The notes below the pieces were generated by a model. That model was not told the DNA's origin and searched no databases. It saw only the letters and a list, made by a program, of their open reading frames with translations. From positions 62,001 through 126,000 of the forward strand of contig NZ_PKQK01000007.1 in NCBI RefSeq assembly GCF_002968835.1: DNA of 64,000 bases, given 5' to 3'. Below, piece after piece: positions 8,370 to 16,510 of the stretch. Source of the stretch: Paenibacillus sp. PCH8. GTDB lineage: Bacteria; Bacillota; Bacilli; Paenibacillales; Paenibacillaceae. The position numbers and the translations under genes are program-made. Positions within the stretch are counted from its first letter, which is position 1; each line of letters opens with the position of its first letter.

Positions 8370-9857
8370 GTGACAGCAATAATGAATCACCACCGTACGC
8401 CGCTGTTTACCGCTTTAAGAAATCATGCGGCACTCAATCCGGTACAGTTTCATATTCCGGGACATAAAAAAGGATTGGGAGCGGATACCGAATTCCGTGA
8501 ATTTATTGGCGATAATGCCTTCTCCATAGATTTGATTAACATCGCACCACTGGATGACCTGCATCAGCCAACCGGTGTCATTGAGGAAGCACAGATGCTG
8601 GCAGCAGATGCCTTCGGAGCCGATTATACCTATTTTAGCGTACAAGGCACAAGCAGTGCCATCATGGCCATGATTCTATCGGTATGTAGCCCTGGAGATA
8701 AAATTATTGTACCCCGTAACGTGCATAAATCTGTTCTGACCGCCATCATTTTCTCAGGAGCCAAACCCGTATTTGTCTCTCCTTCACAGGATGCCAATCT
8801 GGGTATTGATCATGGAGTGACTACGCAGTCTATCCGTCGCGCACTTGAGCGTCATCCTGATGCCAAGGCACTGCTTGTGATTAATCCAACCTATTACGGT
8901 GTGGTTACAGATCTGAAAGAGATTGTTGAGCTGGCTCACAGCTATCAAGTTCCTGTCCTTGTTGATGAAGCACATGGCGTACTTATTCATTTCCATGAGG
9001 ATCTGCCGTTGTCAGCCATGACAGCGGGTGCCGATATGGCTGCAACCAGTGTGCACAAGCTTGGTGGTTCCATGACACAGAGTTCTGTACTCAACCTGAA
9101 CACGAAGAACGGGTTCGTGAATCCACAGCGTGTACAGACGATTCTAAGTCTGCTCACTTCAACATCAACTTCATACATTTTGCTCGCATCACTCGACACA
9201 TCAAGACGTAATCTGGCTCTGCACGGTCGTGAGATTGCACAGAAAGCAATTGATCTGGCTGAGTTTGCCCGTCGCACCATCAACGATATGGATGGGCTGT
9301 ATTGCTTCGGCAAAGAACTACTGGGTACGGAAGCAACCTTCAATTATGACCCAACCAAAGTTACAGTTCATGTCCGCCATCTGGGCATCACAGGGTATGA
9401 GACCGAGAACTGGCTGCGCGAACATTACAACATCGAGGTAGAGCTCAGTGATATGTACAATATTCTGTGCCTTGTTACGCCAGGTGATACGGATAATAGC
9501 ATCGATATCTTGCTGAATGCTCTGCAGGATCTCTCCCGCACGTATTATCAGGTGAACCCGGCCCATGAGCTGGTCGTTAAAGTTCCGGATATTCCGCAAC
9601 TGATGCTGACTCCACGCGATGCATTCTATGGTGATACGGAAGTGATTCCATTCAAGGAATCTGCAGGTCGTATTATTTCGGAATTCATCTACGTCTACCC
9701 GCCAGGAATTCCGATTCTGTTACCGGGCGAAGTTATTACTCAGGAGAACATCGACTATATCATCGACCATGTCGAAGTTGGATTGCCTGTCAAAGGGCCT
9801 GAAGATCGCAGCGTAACCAACGTCAAAGTAATTGTGGAAGCCGATGCCATTTTCTAA
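8370..9857 (+). CDS. speA: Arginine decarboxylase, Orn/Lys/Arg decarboxylase class-I fold
   Basis: A PLP enzyme of 495 residues that is close along its whole length to Bacillus SpeA, which makes agmatine from arginine for polyamine synthesis. Motifs: PVQFHIPGHKKG at 24-35, SVQGTS (90-95), the cofactor loop VDEAHG (198-203), the Schiff-base lysine K230 in ATSVHKLGG, and the C-terminal PPGIPILLPGE. The GTG at 8370 is six bases after AGGA; an in-frame ATG at 8382 is the alternative. Arginine specificity follows from the family match and is not shown by any one residue. Confidence 0.9.
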   Translation: MTAIMNHHRTPLFTALRNHAALNPVQFHIPGHKKGLGADTEFREFIGDNAFSIDLINIAPLDDLHQPTGVIEEAQMLAADAFGADYTYFSVQGTSSAIMAMILSVCSPGDKIIVPRNVHKSVLTAIIFSGAKPVFVSPSQDANLGIDHGVTTQSIRRALERHPDAKALLVINPTYYGVVTDLKEIVELAHSYQVPVLVDEAHGVLIHFHEDLPLSAMTAGADMAATSVHKLGGSMTQSSVLNLNTKNGFVNPQRVQTILSLLTSTSTSYILLASLDTSRRNLALHGREIAQKAIDLAEFARRTINDMDGLYCFGKELLGTEATFNYDPTKVTVHVRHLGITGYETENWLREHYNIEVELSDMYNILCLVTPGDTDNSIDILLNALQDLSRTYYQVNPAHELVVKVPDIPQLMLTPRDAFYGDTEVIPFKESAGRIISEFIYVYPPGIPILLPGEVITQENIDYIIDHVEVGLPVKGPEDRSVTNVKVIVEADAIF

Positions 9858-9892
9858 AACAACCCCTTCACGACGTGAATGTGGATGAACTT

Positions 9893-9924
9893 AAAGAACC
9901 AAGCCTGAGGCTTGGTTCTTTTTC
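9893..9924 (+). terminator. Terminator of speA
   Basis: A twelve-base stem AAGAACCAAGCC/GGCTTGGTTCTT with a three-base loop is followed by TTTC. Confidence 0.9.
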
Positions 9925-10007
9925 TTATAGGGAACAAGCGGATTTGCATTTTTCCGTCTATTTCATGGTACAACAAGGTCAATAAAACCCTACGATACCT
10001 CTGAAAA

Positions 10008-10041
10008 ACAAACAAAAGGCCCCCTGAAATCAGAGAGCCTT
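10008..10041 (-). terminator. Terminator of the DUF1292 gene
   Basis: A 12-bp stem AAGGCTCTCTGA/TCAGGGGGCCTT with two-base loop (some G-U pairs) is followed by TTGTTTG on the minus strand. Confidence 0.75.
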
Positions 10042-10064
10042 CATGCTATGTTCCAAAAGATTGA

Positions 10065-10382
10065 CTATTCTTGCGAAGCAACGAGTTCGTTGTAAGCCGC
10101 TTCAACACGGTTCCACTCTTCTTCGTCTTCAATATTGTAGAGCACCATTTCCTCGTCTTCTTCTTCCATACGCAGGATGATGCCGTCAGCTTCAGGATTA
10201 TTACGTTCCAGCAGGAGCGCATAAACATGCTTCTCCACGTCAAACGTCTCCACCAAAACCATTTCCACGTCTTGTCCGTTCTCGTCTGTTAATGTGAGAA
10301 GGACTTCTTCATGCTCGTGGTCGTGGTCGTGATCTTCGCCGCATCCGCAGCCATCGCCGTGTTCATGTGTGTGATCGCTCAT
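10065..10382 (-). CDS. DUF1292 domain protein with His/Cys-rich N-terminus
   Basis: A 105-residue acidic protein. Residues 27-100 form the DUF1292 domain (LLTLTDENGQDVEMVLVETF ... EEEWNRVEAAYNEL), a small beta-rich family of unknown function that in Bacillus sits beside the Holliday-junction resolvase gene. The first 26 residues are a His/Cys/Asp run (HTHEHGDGCGCGEDHDHDH) that could bind metal; this is inference. The ORF runs upstream to 10454, but GAGGT before ATG 10382 and the domain start favour the short form. Here the gene stands alone. Confidence 0.82.
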   Translation of the reverse strand: MSDHTHEHGDGCGCGEDHDHDHEHEEVLLTLTDENGQDVEMVLVETFDVEKHVYALLLERNNPEADGIILRMEEEDEEMVLYNIEDEEEWNRVEAAYNELVASQE

Positions 10383-10480
10383 TGAAATACCTCGCTTCAT
10401 AATTAGAAATTGTGTAACCTTGCATATCGTAACATGTTCATAGAGCCAGGTCAATTTAAAAGGGCAGGGTTACTTTGGCT

Positions 10481-11044
10481 TCAATCATTCAGCGCTGTAA
10501 TGATTTTCTCGGCTACCAGTACGTAGCTGCTGTTTGCATTTTCTTTAATATAAAAGCCGACCTGGTACTTGCCAGCACGACTGAAATCATACGTAAAATC
10601 ATAGGTGCGGAACCAGAAGTTATCCTTCTGTGTAGTAAGTTCCTGAGACTGGATATCCTTCACCTGACCGCTTGGACTAGTAATGGTTACTTTCACGGCA
10701 GCTACATCCGATGTTAAGCTGTCCACTTGAGAAAACACATTGAATTTCAGCTTGCCCACGTTAACGTTGCCAAATACAGTGTCTCCCTTGAAGAGAAAAA
10801 TATGTACATTCGGTTTGATCACCGTTACTCTCTTGTTACTGCTATCCCATTTGACTGCGCCTCCGGCTTCTCTTACAGGTACATAGGTCGTTCCATCAAT
10901 TAGATAGCCCCCGTCAGCTGCTTCCTTGCCATTAATTAGAACACGAATCTTCTCGTTCACAGAGTCTGCAAACAATAAAGACCCGCCGAGCAAGGAGAAT
11001 ATCGTGACACAAAGCATTACTCTTTTCCATCTCATCCCGTCCAT
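10481..11044 (-). CDS. Secreted protein with copper-amine-oxidase-like stalk domain
   Basis: The 187-residue protein begins with a signal peptide (hydrophobic stretch VMLCVTIFSLLGGSLLFA, then ADS). It is followed by the stalk domain with IRVLINGKEAADGGYLIDG and TYVPVREAGGAVKWDSS, the standard copper_amine_oxidase_N pattern common in Paenibacillus exported proteins. The C-terminal 100 residues look like an Ig-type beta domain (FNVFSQVDSLTSDVAAVKVT). The start is ATG 11044 with GGGGAGG close upstream; the ORF is open to 11116 without a better site. It probably acts outside the cell; the partner is unknown. Confidence 0.75.
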   Translation of the reverse strand: MDGMRWKRVMLCVTIFSLLGGSLLFADSVNEKIRVLINGKEAADGGYLIDGTTYVPVREAGGAVKWDSSNKRVTVIKPNVHIFLFKGDTVFGNVNVGKLKFNVFSQVDSLTSDVAAVKVTITSPSGQVKDIQSQELTTQKDNFWFRTYDFTYDFSRAGKYQVGFYIKENANSSYVLVAEKIITALND

Positions 11045-11163
11045 ATTCCCTCCCCTGCTGCTAGCTGTTGTACATGTATACTGCTGATTCATCCACAAAG
11101 TTGCGCTGTTTCTCATCCTTTTTCATTTTTTATCCAAAATTTTATCCACCTCTTGGAATACTC

Positions 11164-11196
11164 AAAAAGAGGCGACCCTCATCAGAGGATGCCTCT
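11164..11196 (-). terminator. Terminator of the small gene at 11235-11435
   Basis: A stem AGAGGC..CCTC/GAGG..GCCTCT with loop TGAT is followed by TTTTTG on the minus strand. Confidence 0.8.
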
Positions 11197-11234
11197 ACTC
11201 TATAATTGTTATATATACGGAATTATACGAAGAA

Positions 11235-11435
11235 TTACGATGATGCATGGCGGGTCAGAATACAGGGAACCCCTTTACCAACAGCTCCGCCCTCTCGCAT
11301 CCGTGTTGCATAATCCATTCCTCGTGTACATGGCGTCTTGCATCTCTCGCATACATCCGATGTGACGAGCTTCATGGATACACGAATTTTGTCACTCTTT
11401 AATACGGGAGCTTTCTTTCCCTTTGCTTTTGCCAT
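11235..11435 (-). CDS. Small basic Cys-rich protein, 66 residues
   Basis: A lysine-rich N-terminus (MAKAKGKKAPVLKSDK) is followed by CERCKTPC and a fourth cysteine in GVPCIL, a spacing that could hold zinc. I do not recognise the family by name. GGGGAA lies about six bases before the ATG, and a strong terminator follows. The function is unknown. Confidence 0.6.
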   Translation of the reverse strand: MAKAKGKKAPVLKSDKIRVSMKLVTSDVCERCKTPCTRGMDYATRMREGGAVGKGVPCILTRHASS

Positions 11436-11509
11436 CCCGGATTCCCCATTTCCCCAAATGCTTACTGATGTAATGCATCATATGGGGATTCGCCCGGTTG
11501 TGTGCCTAT

Positions 11510-11689
11510 TTAGAAAACGTATTTAAACAATAAGAAGATGACAACGAGGATACCTCCGAGAATGAGCCAGTTGCTGATTTCCCACCAGATACTCTTTCCT
11601 CCGGACAAGTGCTTCTGTTCATTCTCCTGATGACGCTGACGGTGTGTATCGGTCTCCGAGCCATGGGGTGGTTTGCCAAAATCCATCAT
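11510..11689 (-). CDS. Small single-pass membrane protein, 59 residues
   Basis: The frame starts at tandem ATGs (11689 and 11686), ten bases after AAAGGGG. It encodes a hydrophilic His/Gln/Glu-rich half (HRQRHQENEQKHLSGGK) and one C-terminal membrane helix (WLILGGILVVIFLLFKY), ending TAA at 11510. It is a real-looking gene shorter than the usual ORF cut-off. The function is unknown. Confidence 0.65.
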   Translation of the reverse strand: MMDFGKPPHGSETDTHRQRHQENEQKHLSGGKSIWWEISNWLILGGILVVIFLLFKYVF

Positions 11690-11872
11690 AAATTACATTC
11701 CCCTTTCAGCAGTTGTTTAGTATTCTCATTCCATTATAACCCATAATAGAGCATTTACTTAACTTTTATGCAAAAAGAGGACGGTTCCACTTAAAGATAA
11801 GGGAGCTCCAAGCGCTTGCGAGACTTGGCTGAATTCAATCGTGCGATAATAAACCTGAATGGAGAAGACATC

Positions 11873-11899
11873 AAAAAACCTCCGATTTCTCGGAGGTTT
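11873..11899 (-). terminator. Terminator of ohr
   Basis: The stem AAACCTCCGA/TCGGAGGTTT is followed by T on the minus strand (six T in a row overlapping the stem end). Confidence 0.85.
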
Positions 11900-11933
11900 G
11901 ATCTTATAACCATTGCTGCGGAGTATTTCAGTA

Positions 11934-12353
11934 TTACGCCAATTCTACGTTAACATTCACGTTGCCTTTGATTCCTTTGGAATACGGGCAGTACTCATGG
12001 GCAAGTTTCACAAATTTATGAGCGGTTTCTTCATCCAGACCAAGAATTTTAACTTCCAAATCTACTTGAAGCTTCACGCCGTTGTCTTCAGAGTCCGTCA
12101 CCAACATTACGGTTGCAGCTACGGTACTTCTTTCAATTTCAACTTTGTGTTTCTTCAATTGAAACTCCAGTGCGGAGTTAAAACAAGCACTATATCCTGC
12201 TGCAAACAGCTGCTCCGGATTGGTAGCCGTCGTTACTTTGCCTCCAAGTTCTGGGGGTGCAGCGACATCCAGCATAAACACGTTATCTGGCGATTGTACG
12301 ATCCCTTGACGTCCACCTGTATTGATTACTGTCGTTTCATATAATGTTTTCAT
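11934..12353 (-). CDS. ohr: Organic hydroperoxide resistance protein (OsmC/Ohr family)
   Basis: A thiol peroxidase that reduces organic hydroperoxides in the cytosol, normally with a lipoyl reductant. The 139 residues match the family. The catalytic pair is visible as C57 in AAGYSACFNSAL and C121 in HEYCPYSKGI, with the peroxide-activating R15 in TGGRQG. The ATG at 12353 has GAGGAG eight bases upstream. An OhrR-type operator overlaps its promoter, so induction by organic peroxides is expected. No ohrR gene is in the window. Confidence 0.93.
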   Translation of the reverse strand: MKTLYETTVINTGGRQGIVQSPDNVFMLDVAAPPELGGKVTTATNPEQLFAAGYSACFNSALEFQLKKHKVEIERSTVAATVMLVTDSEDNGVKLQVDLEVKILGLDEETAHKFVKLAHEYCPYSKGIKGNVNVNVELA

Positions 12354-12416
12354 TAGTAAGGCTCCTCTTCAAATTATATTTATTGGATAAACATTATTTC
12401 TTGTTTTGTTTTGCTA

Positions 12417-12446
12417 ACAATTTGATTGTACACAATTTAATTTTGT
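12417..12446. promoter_or_regulatory. OhrR-type operator upstream of ohr
   Basis: A 30-bp inverted-repeat arrangement of ACAATT/AATTGT-like half sites with two spaced pairs. On the minus strand it reads ACAAAATTAAATTGT then GTACAATCAAATTGT, very close to the known Bacillus ohrA operator pattern (TACAATTAAATTGTA twice). It overlaps the -10 and spacer of the ohr promoter. Confidence 0.7.
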
Positions 12447-12453
12447 TTGTAAA
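12425..12453 (-). promoter_or_regulatory. Promoter of ohr
   Basis: On the minus strand TTTACA (12448-12453) and TACAAT (12425-12430) are separated by exactly 17 bases, inside the operator. Confidence 0.75.
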
Positions 12454-12465
12454 CCATTTTCCTAA

Positions 12466-12495
12466 AATAAAAAAGAGTCGCCTGAACAGCGACTC
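12466..12495 (-). terminator. Terminator of the beta-propeller gene unit
   Basis: The stem GAGTCGC/GCGACTC with a seven-base loop is followed by TTTTTTATTTT on the minus strand. It lies 180 bases past the last gene (12673). Confidence 0.8.
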
Positions 12496-12672
12496 CTCCT
12501 CTAGCTTTTGCCGACCATATACGGATTGCACGTTGGCTAACGTACACTCTCTACCGATGGATGCTTTTCTTCAGCCCAAAGATTCAACTAAAGTTTAGTA
12601 ACAACTTGTCATCTTCTGGTGGTTCTACTGAATAATGCACCATGTTCATCGGCAGATGTCTCCTCAGTCCAA

Positions 12673-13359
12673 TCAGTTACTCCAGATATCCACTTTCATC
12701 TGTGCACATTTGAAATACTTGGCCTCTGCCGGGCTTGTTGTCAGTTTGAACAGACACTGCAGGTTTCCATGTTGGAATATACCACCACTGAGGTCAGCAG
12801 CAACACCGCCATACTGGTCATCCGCACCAAGCCATACAGATGGTCTCTCAAACCCAGCTGAGAACTGTAATCCGGTGCAGAGCAGCACAGTGAGGTTCTT
12901 ACGGTTTTGCGCCTCATCTCCAGCTACGCCATGTGTAGTGAAGAACACCATGTTTTGCTTGAAATCGGTGTACGTTCCATCTGCTTTATAGGCTCGGACC
13001 ATACCATACTTCTGATTGACGTTCTGAAAAAATGTGATTCCAGCCTTGCTATCCTTCGATTTGATGCCAAGCTGAACTGAAATGCCAATGTTCCCGTTCA
13101 ATTGTATCGCTTCCAAAGTAACTGCAATTGCTGTGACTTTCGAGCTGTCAATCAGATGTTTCATTTTCAACTCTGCCGAGGCTCCTGCCGTTGCTGGTGT
13201 TGTAACTGTAATGGTCCCTCTGTCTGGCAAAGGCTCAAACGTAGGTGTCCCTACCACCTCAAGCCAATCTGGTAACGTTCCGTGAAGAAAATCGGCCACA
13301 AGCTGTTTGTGGACCTTACCAAAGGGGACGATCTGACCTGCTGCATCACGTATAATCAT
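12673..13359 (-). CDS. Hypothetical protein, 228 residues, lectin-like beta protein, third gene of the unit
   Basis: No signal peptide or membrane helix. After about 55 residues (MIIRDAAGQIVPFGKVHK) the rest is rich in beta-type segments: GTITVTTPATAG, AIAVTLEAIQLNGNIGISVQLG, GGVAADLSGGIFQHG. This suggests a concanavalin-like or tail-fibre-type beta sandwich, though I recognise no named family. The ATG is two bases after the stop of the propeller gene, so the two are co-translated. The C-terminal WSN is the natural end. Binding of a carbohydrate or surface is inferred. Confidence 0.55.
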   Translation of the reverse strand: MIIRDAAGQIVPFGKVHKQLVADFLHGTLPDWLEVVGTPTFEPLPDRGTITVTTPATAGASAELKMKHLIDSSKVTAIAVTLEAIQLNGNIGISVQLGIKSKDSKAGITFFQNVNQKYGMVRAYKADGTYTDFKQNMVFFTTHGVAGDEAQNRKNLTVLLCTGLQFSAGFERPSVWLGADDQYGGVAADLSGGIFQHGNLQCLFKLTTSPAEAKYFKCAQMKVDIWSN

Positions 13360-13361
13360 CT

Positions 13362-14358
13362 CTACACCCCCACCGAATAGGCTACACCGATATTATGATC
13401 GGTATTGTAATACACGAACACTACCCCGTCCATAACGGACACCATCAAGGATTGCATATTGGTCGTCTCCCAATTCAATGCCGGAAAATATATATCTGAA
13501 GGTTTGTCCAGCAGTTGACGAAAGTCTGCGCTGATCTTGGCAATGGCTGGCCGAGCTACAGTCGTAACCCCACCGGAAGCATAAGCCGATAACATGCCCA
13601 GCCACCACATGCTCCCTTTGTACATAAATACACCAGCATTGGGTCTCGAAATGTTTTCACCCGCTGATAAAGTCGCATCATTCCCCCCATCAATGGTCTC
13701 GGATCAGCTAACCAGCTGCGTCCGTCATGAGAATGCCAGATACATTTACGGCCAAAGTCGCCGCCGCCCATCACCGAGAAACCGATCCATTTGCCGCCAT
13801 TTCTGAAGCATGAGAAGTATCCGGTATGCCCATCACCCGGGAACCCGGGAGGTTTGTCCAGAATCAAACCTACTCTTGTCCAGTTGATCATGTCTACCGA
13901 GGTCGCAAGTGCCGTTGATTGGTTGATCCCCAGTCCGTTTTGTTGGTAATACATGAAGAACAATTGTTCCTCATCGTTCCAGATCACGAATGGCGTTTCC
14001 GTCGAATTCCCAACCACGGTATCGAGATATACCTGTCCATGTTTGGTCCATGGTCCTGTCGGGCTGTTGGAATACGCAAGTCCAATTCCACCGATACGAT
14101 TATGGTTGGTAGAATACGTAGCATAATAATCTGCTTTTGCATCAGGGATAAGCCCCTTCACTTTGATCGCCCGAAACCAATAGATCGATTGCAGACCCGC
14201 CATTGCAGCGGTATATATAGGATTGTCCATTTTTTTATCAAATTGAGGGTATACAACTGTCTGGATTCTGCATCGCAAAAGTCATAAGGCGCAATGGCCC
14301 TATTCGCCTTCATCGCTGCTTCGAGTGCTGCCTGAGCAATATTTTCAGTCATAGACAT
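13362..14358 (-). pseudogene. GH43-like five-bladed beta-propeller protein gene with two frameshifts
   Basis: Three frames join into one 332-residue protein. Missing bases are an A in the T7 run (plus strand) at 14230-14236 and a G in the C6 run (plus strand) at 13683-13688. The centre has repeated propeller-like blades: DAKADYYATYSTNH, GIGLAYSNSPTGPWTKHGQ, TPFVIWNDEEQLFFMYYQ, and CIWHSHDGRSWLADPRPL. These are typical of GH43/GH32-type propellers. There is no signal peptide; it starts MSMTENIAQAALEAAMKANR at an ATG eight bases after AAGGAGTT. Acid catalytic residues cannot be assigned with confidence. The neighbours are small proteins of unknown role. Confidence 0.55.
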
Positions 14359-14617
14359 GGGAACTCAACTCCTTCGTGAGCAGGTTATTACCATTGACCG
14401 GCCGCAAAAATATAACATCCGGAGTGTCCTTTAATAGGATAGAAAAATCAACAACATTACCCTCATTCGCAGCTGACTCCTGAGTAATACGAATGATAGG
14501 GCGAATGTCGGCACTATATGAATACGCTTTCATTTCATTGATTCCTTTACTCTTCATATAGTTGTAATCAGCCACTGTCCCTTTCCTTGGTACGCCCGGA
14601 TAATGTTGATCCTTCAT
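14345..14617 (-). CDS. Hypothetical protein, 90 residues, first gene of the propeller unit
   Basis: It starts at an ATG six bases after AGGAGGG and overlaps the next gene by 14 bases, so translation is probably coupled. It begins MKDQHYPGVPRKGTVADYN; the rest has beta-type stretches (ADIRPIIRITQES, NVVDFSILLKDTPDVIFL). There is no recognised family, signal peptide or membrane helix. Position and overlap imply it works with the two proteins downstream. Confidence 0.55.
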   Translation of the reverse strand: MKDQHYPGVPRKGTVADYNYMKSKGINEMKAYSYSADIRPIIRITQESAANEGNVVDFSILLKDTPDVIFLRPVNGNNLLTKELSSHVYD

Positions 14618-14880
14618 ATTATTCCCTCCTATTGTTTTCTCCAGATAAGTATATTCATGTGGGTACCTTTCTGTTAAAGCATCATGCCCATCCTGAGGCC
14701 TAATATTCCAAATTTGAGCCTCTATCCCTGTAAAATCTCTATAGGGTAGAATTGGTGAAATTTTAGAGATTCTAAAAATTTTATTGAGGGAATGTTTAAT
14801 GTATAGTTTGGATTAGCTTTTGTTTAAACAGGAGGATTCCTTCTAAAATCTTTCCGTTGTCTTCATTTCTCTCTATGGCG
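14618..14880. other. Upstream region of the propeller unit, no gene seen
   Basis: An AT-rich stretch that must hold the promoter of the 14617-12673 unit. A near-repeat AAATTTTAGAGATTCTAAAAATTTT around 14757-14782 forms an imperfect inverted repeat. I see no coding sequence. Confidence 0.35.
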
Positions 14881-14914
14881 AAAAAGAAAAGAAGCCTTAC
14901 ATTGTAAGGCTTCT
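14881..14914 (-). terminator. Terminator after tRNA-Val
   Basis: An 11-bp stem AGAAGCCTTAC/GTAAGGCTTCT is followed by TTTCTTTTT on the minus strand. Confidence 0.85.
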
Positions 14915-14920
14915 CATGTA

Positions 14921-14993
14921 TGATCTGTAGTGGGCTCGAACCACTGACCCCTACCCTGTCAAGATAGTGCTCTCCCAGCTGAGCTAACAGATC
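14921..14993 (-). tRNA. tRNA-Val (GAC anticodon)
   Basis: A full cloverleaf on the minus strand. The acceptor GATCTGT pairs with ACAGATC and the D-arm is GCTC..GAGC. The anticodon stem CTATC/GGTAG has loop TTGACAG (anticodon GAC), and the T-arm is AGTGG-TTCGAGC-CCACT. Discriminator A is at 14921. No CCA is encoded. Confidence 0.92.
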
Positions 14994-15136
14994 ATGATAT
15001 ATATTGTTTCTCAATCAAGTAACAGTATCATATCAAGTAACCGTGTTCATTGTCAATGATTTATTTGGTTATATTTTAGCCGAAATGGTACACAATAAAG
15101 GAAAGATTACCATTTCTATAACGAGGTGATTTCCCT

Positions 15137-15394
15137 ATGAGAAACTCAGCAAAACACCACAACCACAATAAATCTACAATTACAAAATGGTTCTTTTCCT
15201 TCGCAGGGCTTTTCGTTCTGATTACAACCGTTACCGGTTGCAGCCTGGAGCGGGATGAGCATACCGTACAATTCCAACAACTACAACAGCCCAATGAAAA
15301 TCGTGAATCTCTGCCTGTCTGGCTGGACGTATACTCCAAATCTGTAATTCAAGATGTATATTCTCCCCGGGAGAGTAGCGAAGTCTTGCCATGA
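15137..15394 (+). CDS. Small lipoprotein, 85 residues
   Basis: A His/Asn/Lys-rich start (KHHNHNKSTITKW) precedes a membrane segment (FFSFAGLFVLITTVTGC) whose VTGC is a lipobox, so C35 would be lipidated and the last 50 residues displayed outside. These are Gln-rich and polar (HTVQFQQLQQPNENRE) with no recognised domain. GAGGTGAT precedes the ATG by about ten bases. Confidence 0.65.
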   Translation: MRNSAKHHNHNKSTITKWFFSFAGLFVLITTVTGCSLERDEHTVQFQQLQQPNENRESLPVWLDVYSKSVIQDVYSPRESSEVLP

Positions 15395-15409
15395 TAATTA
15401 ACAAGTGAA

Positions 15410-15523
15410 CTACTCATCGTCATCCCACTTGCGTGAGTATGCTTTCTTGGTCACATAATACAACAGAGCAATCATTCCCGCCGACATTAGCAATGTAATC
15501 ACCATGATGCTTGCCAAGCCCAT
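15410..15523 (-). CDS. Small membrane protein, 37 residues
   Basis: A one-helix protein: MGLASIMVITLLMSAG then MIALLYYVTKKAY with a charged tail KWDDDE. The ATG at 15523 is preceded by AGGAGGGG about five bases upstream, which makes it a credible gene. It converges on the lipoprotein gene, with only 15 bases between the two stop codons. The function is unknown. Confidence 0.6.
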   Translation of the reverse strand: MGLASIMVITLLMSAGMIALLYYVTKKAYSRKWDDDE

Positions 15524-15632
15524 CACTAGCCCCTCCTCTCCCAATATGTTCCAGACTCAACTATACAGGAAAAGCATTTTTTTGTATAATTCAGTCTGAT
15601 ATGTCGCGCAAGAGCAGAAAGAAGGAATGGAA

Positions 15633-16076
15633 TTGGCAGCTGAGATTAGTTATGTAACGACAGAAGAACAATTGGAACAAGCCTTGGGAATTCGTCATCA
15701 TGTTTTTGTGATTGAGCAACAAGTGCCTGCCGAGATTGAGATTGATGAATATGATGTTATCAGTCCGGATGTGCATCATGTATTGTTATATACGGATGGA
15801 CAGGCTGTGGCCACAGGACGTTTGATCTATTACAGCAAGGATACGGCTAAAATGCAGCGGATCGCAGTGCTTGAGTCTCATCGTTCATTCGGTTATGGAC
15901 GTGTACTTCTGTTGGCCATGGAGGAGCGAGCACGAGAACTGGGCTTATCCTATTCGGTATTGGATGCGCAATGCCAAGCACAGAAATTCTATGAGAAACT
16001 CGGGTATGAAGTCATTTCGGAAGAACCTTTTTATGATGCGGATATTCTGCATGTTCGTATGAGAAAAAGCCTGTAA
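15633..16076 (+). CDS. GNAT family N-acetyltransferase (YjcF/ElaA-like)
   Basis: A 147-residue acetyl-CoA-dependent acetyltransferase. Seen: an N-terminal RHHVFVIEQQVPAEIE as in the ElaA/YjcF group, the central strand MQRIAVLESHRSFGYG where the acetyl-CoA pyrophosphate loop lies, and the C-terminal AQKFYEKLGYE that is near universal in GNATs. The substrate is unknown. GAAGGA touches the ATG at 15627 but is six bases from the TTG at 15633, so I prefer TTG. Confidence 0.85.
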   Translation: MAAEISYVTTEEQLEQALGIRHHVFVIEQQVPAEIEIDEYDVISPDVHHVLLYTDGQAVATGRLIYYSKDTAKMQRIAVLESHRSFGYGRVLLLAMEERARELGLSYSVLDAQCQAQKFYEKLGYEVISEEPFYDADILHVRMRKSL

Positions 16077-16188
16077 AACTCGACTTTGACTGATCTTATC
16101 ATCATATGGTGTATACTTCCGAAAGATTCGGACAAGCTAATCAGGGAAACCCATTTCCTATCTGGTCATATAAGGAGAGTGTGACATC

Positions 16189-16425
16189 ATGGATCAAACA
16201 ACACGCGAGAGTTTCACAGCAGTACAGAAAAATGGTGACGGTGACTTGACCGCTTTTCAGACTTCAGCAGGACGTGTACTGGATTATCAGCAAGCACTTA
16301 CAGAAGTACAGGCTGGGGCTATTGCTGGCGTGAATGTATTCAAAGGCAAAGATGGAGAAATGTACATTCGTGGTGACGCCGACGGTGATCCTACCAACAA
16401 CCTGGACCAACTTCCCCATTTCTAA
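16189..16425 (+). CDS. DUF3892 family protein, 78 residues
   Basis: A small protein of the DUF3892 type: VQKNGDGDLTAFQTSAG, AGAIAGVNVFKGKDGEMYIRG, then NNLDQLP at the end, which is the family's closing motif. No role is known. AAGGAGAG precedes the ATG by about eight bases. It is followed by a strong terminator, so it is monocistronic. Confidence 0.78.
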   Translation: MDQTTRESFTAVQKNGDGDLTAFQTSAGRVLDYQQALTEVQAGAIAGVNVFKGKDGEMYIRGDADGDPTNNLDQLPHF

Positions 16426-16459
16426 AAATAGATGCACGTTATATGTGTGACACAGTAAG

Positions 16460-16496
16460 CGCCGATCCGGTGATCCGGGTTGGCGTTTTCTTATTT
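16460..16496 (+). terminator. Terminator of the DUF3892 gene
   Basis: An 11-bp stem CGCCGATCCGG/CCGGGTTGGCG with loop TGAT is followed by TTTTCTTATTTT. Confidence 0.85.
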
Positions 16497-16510
16497 TCAC
16501 TGTATTGCGT

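Noticed and set aside
12673..14617. Reading the propeller unit as a prophage remnant
   Set aside because: No capsid, portal, terminase, holin or integrase gene lies within 10 kb on either side.
14796..15014. 72-residue minus-strand frame
   Set aside because: It runs across tRNA-Val and its terminator and is not coding.
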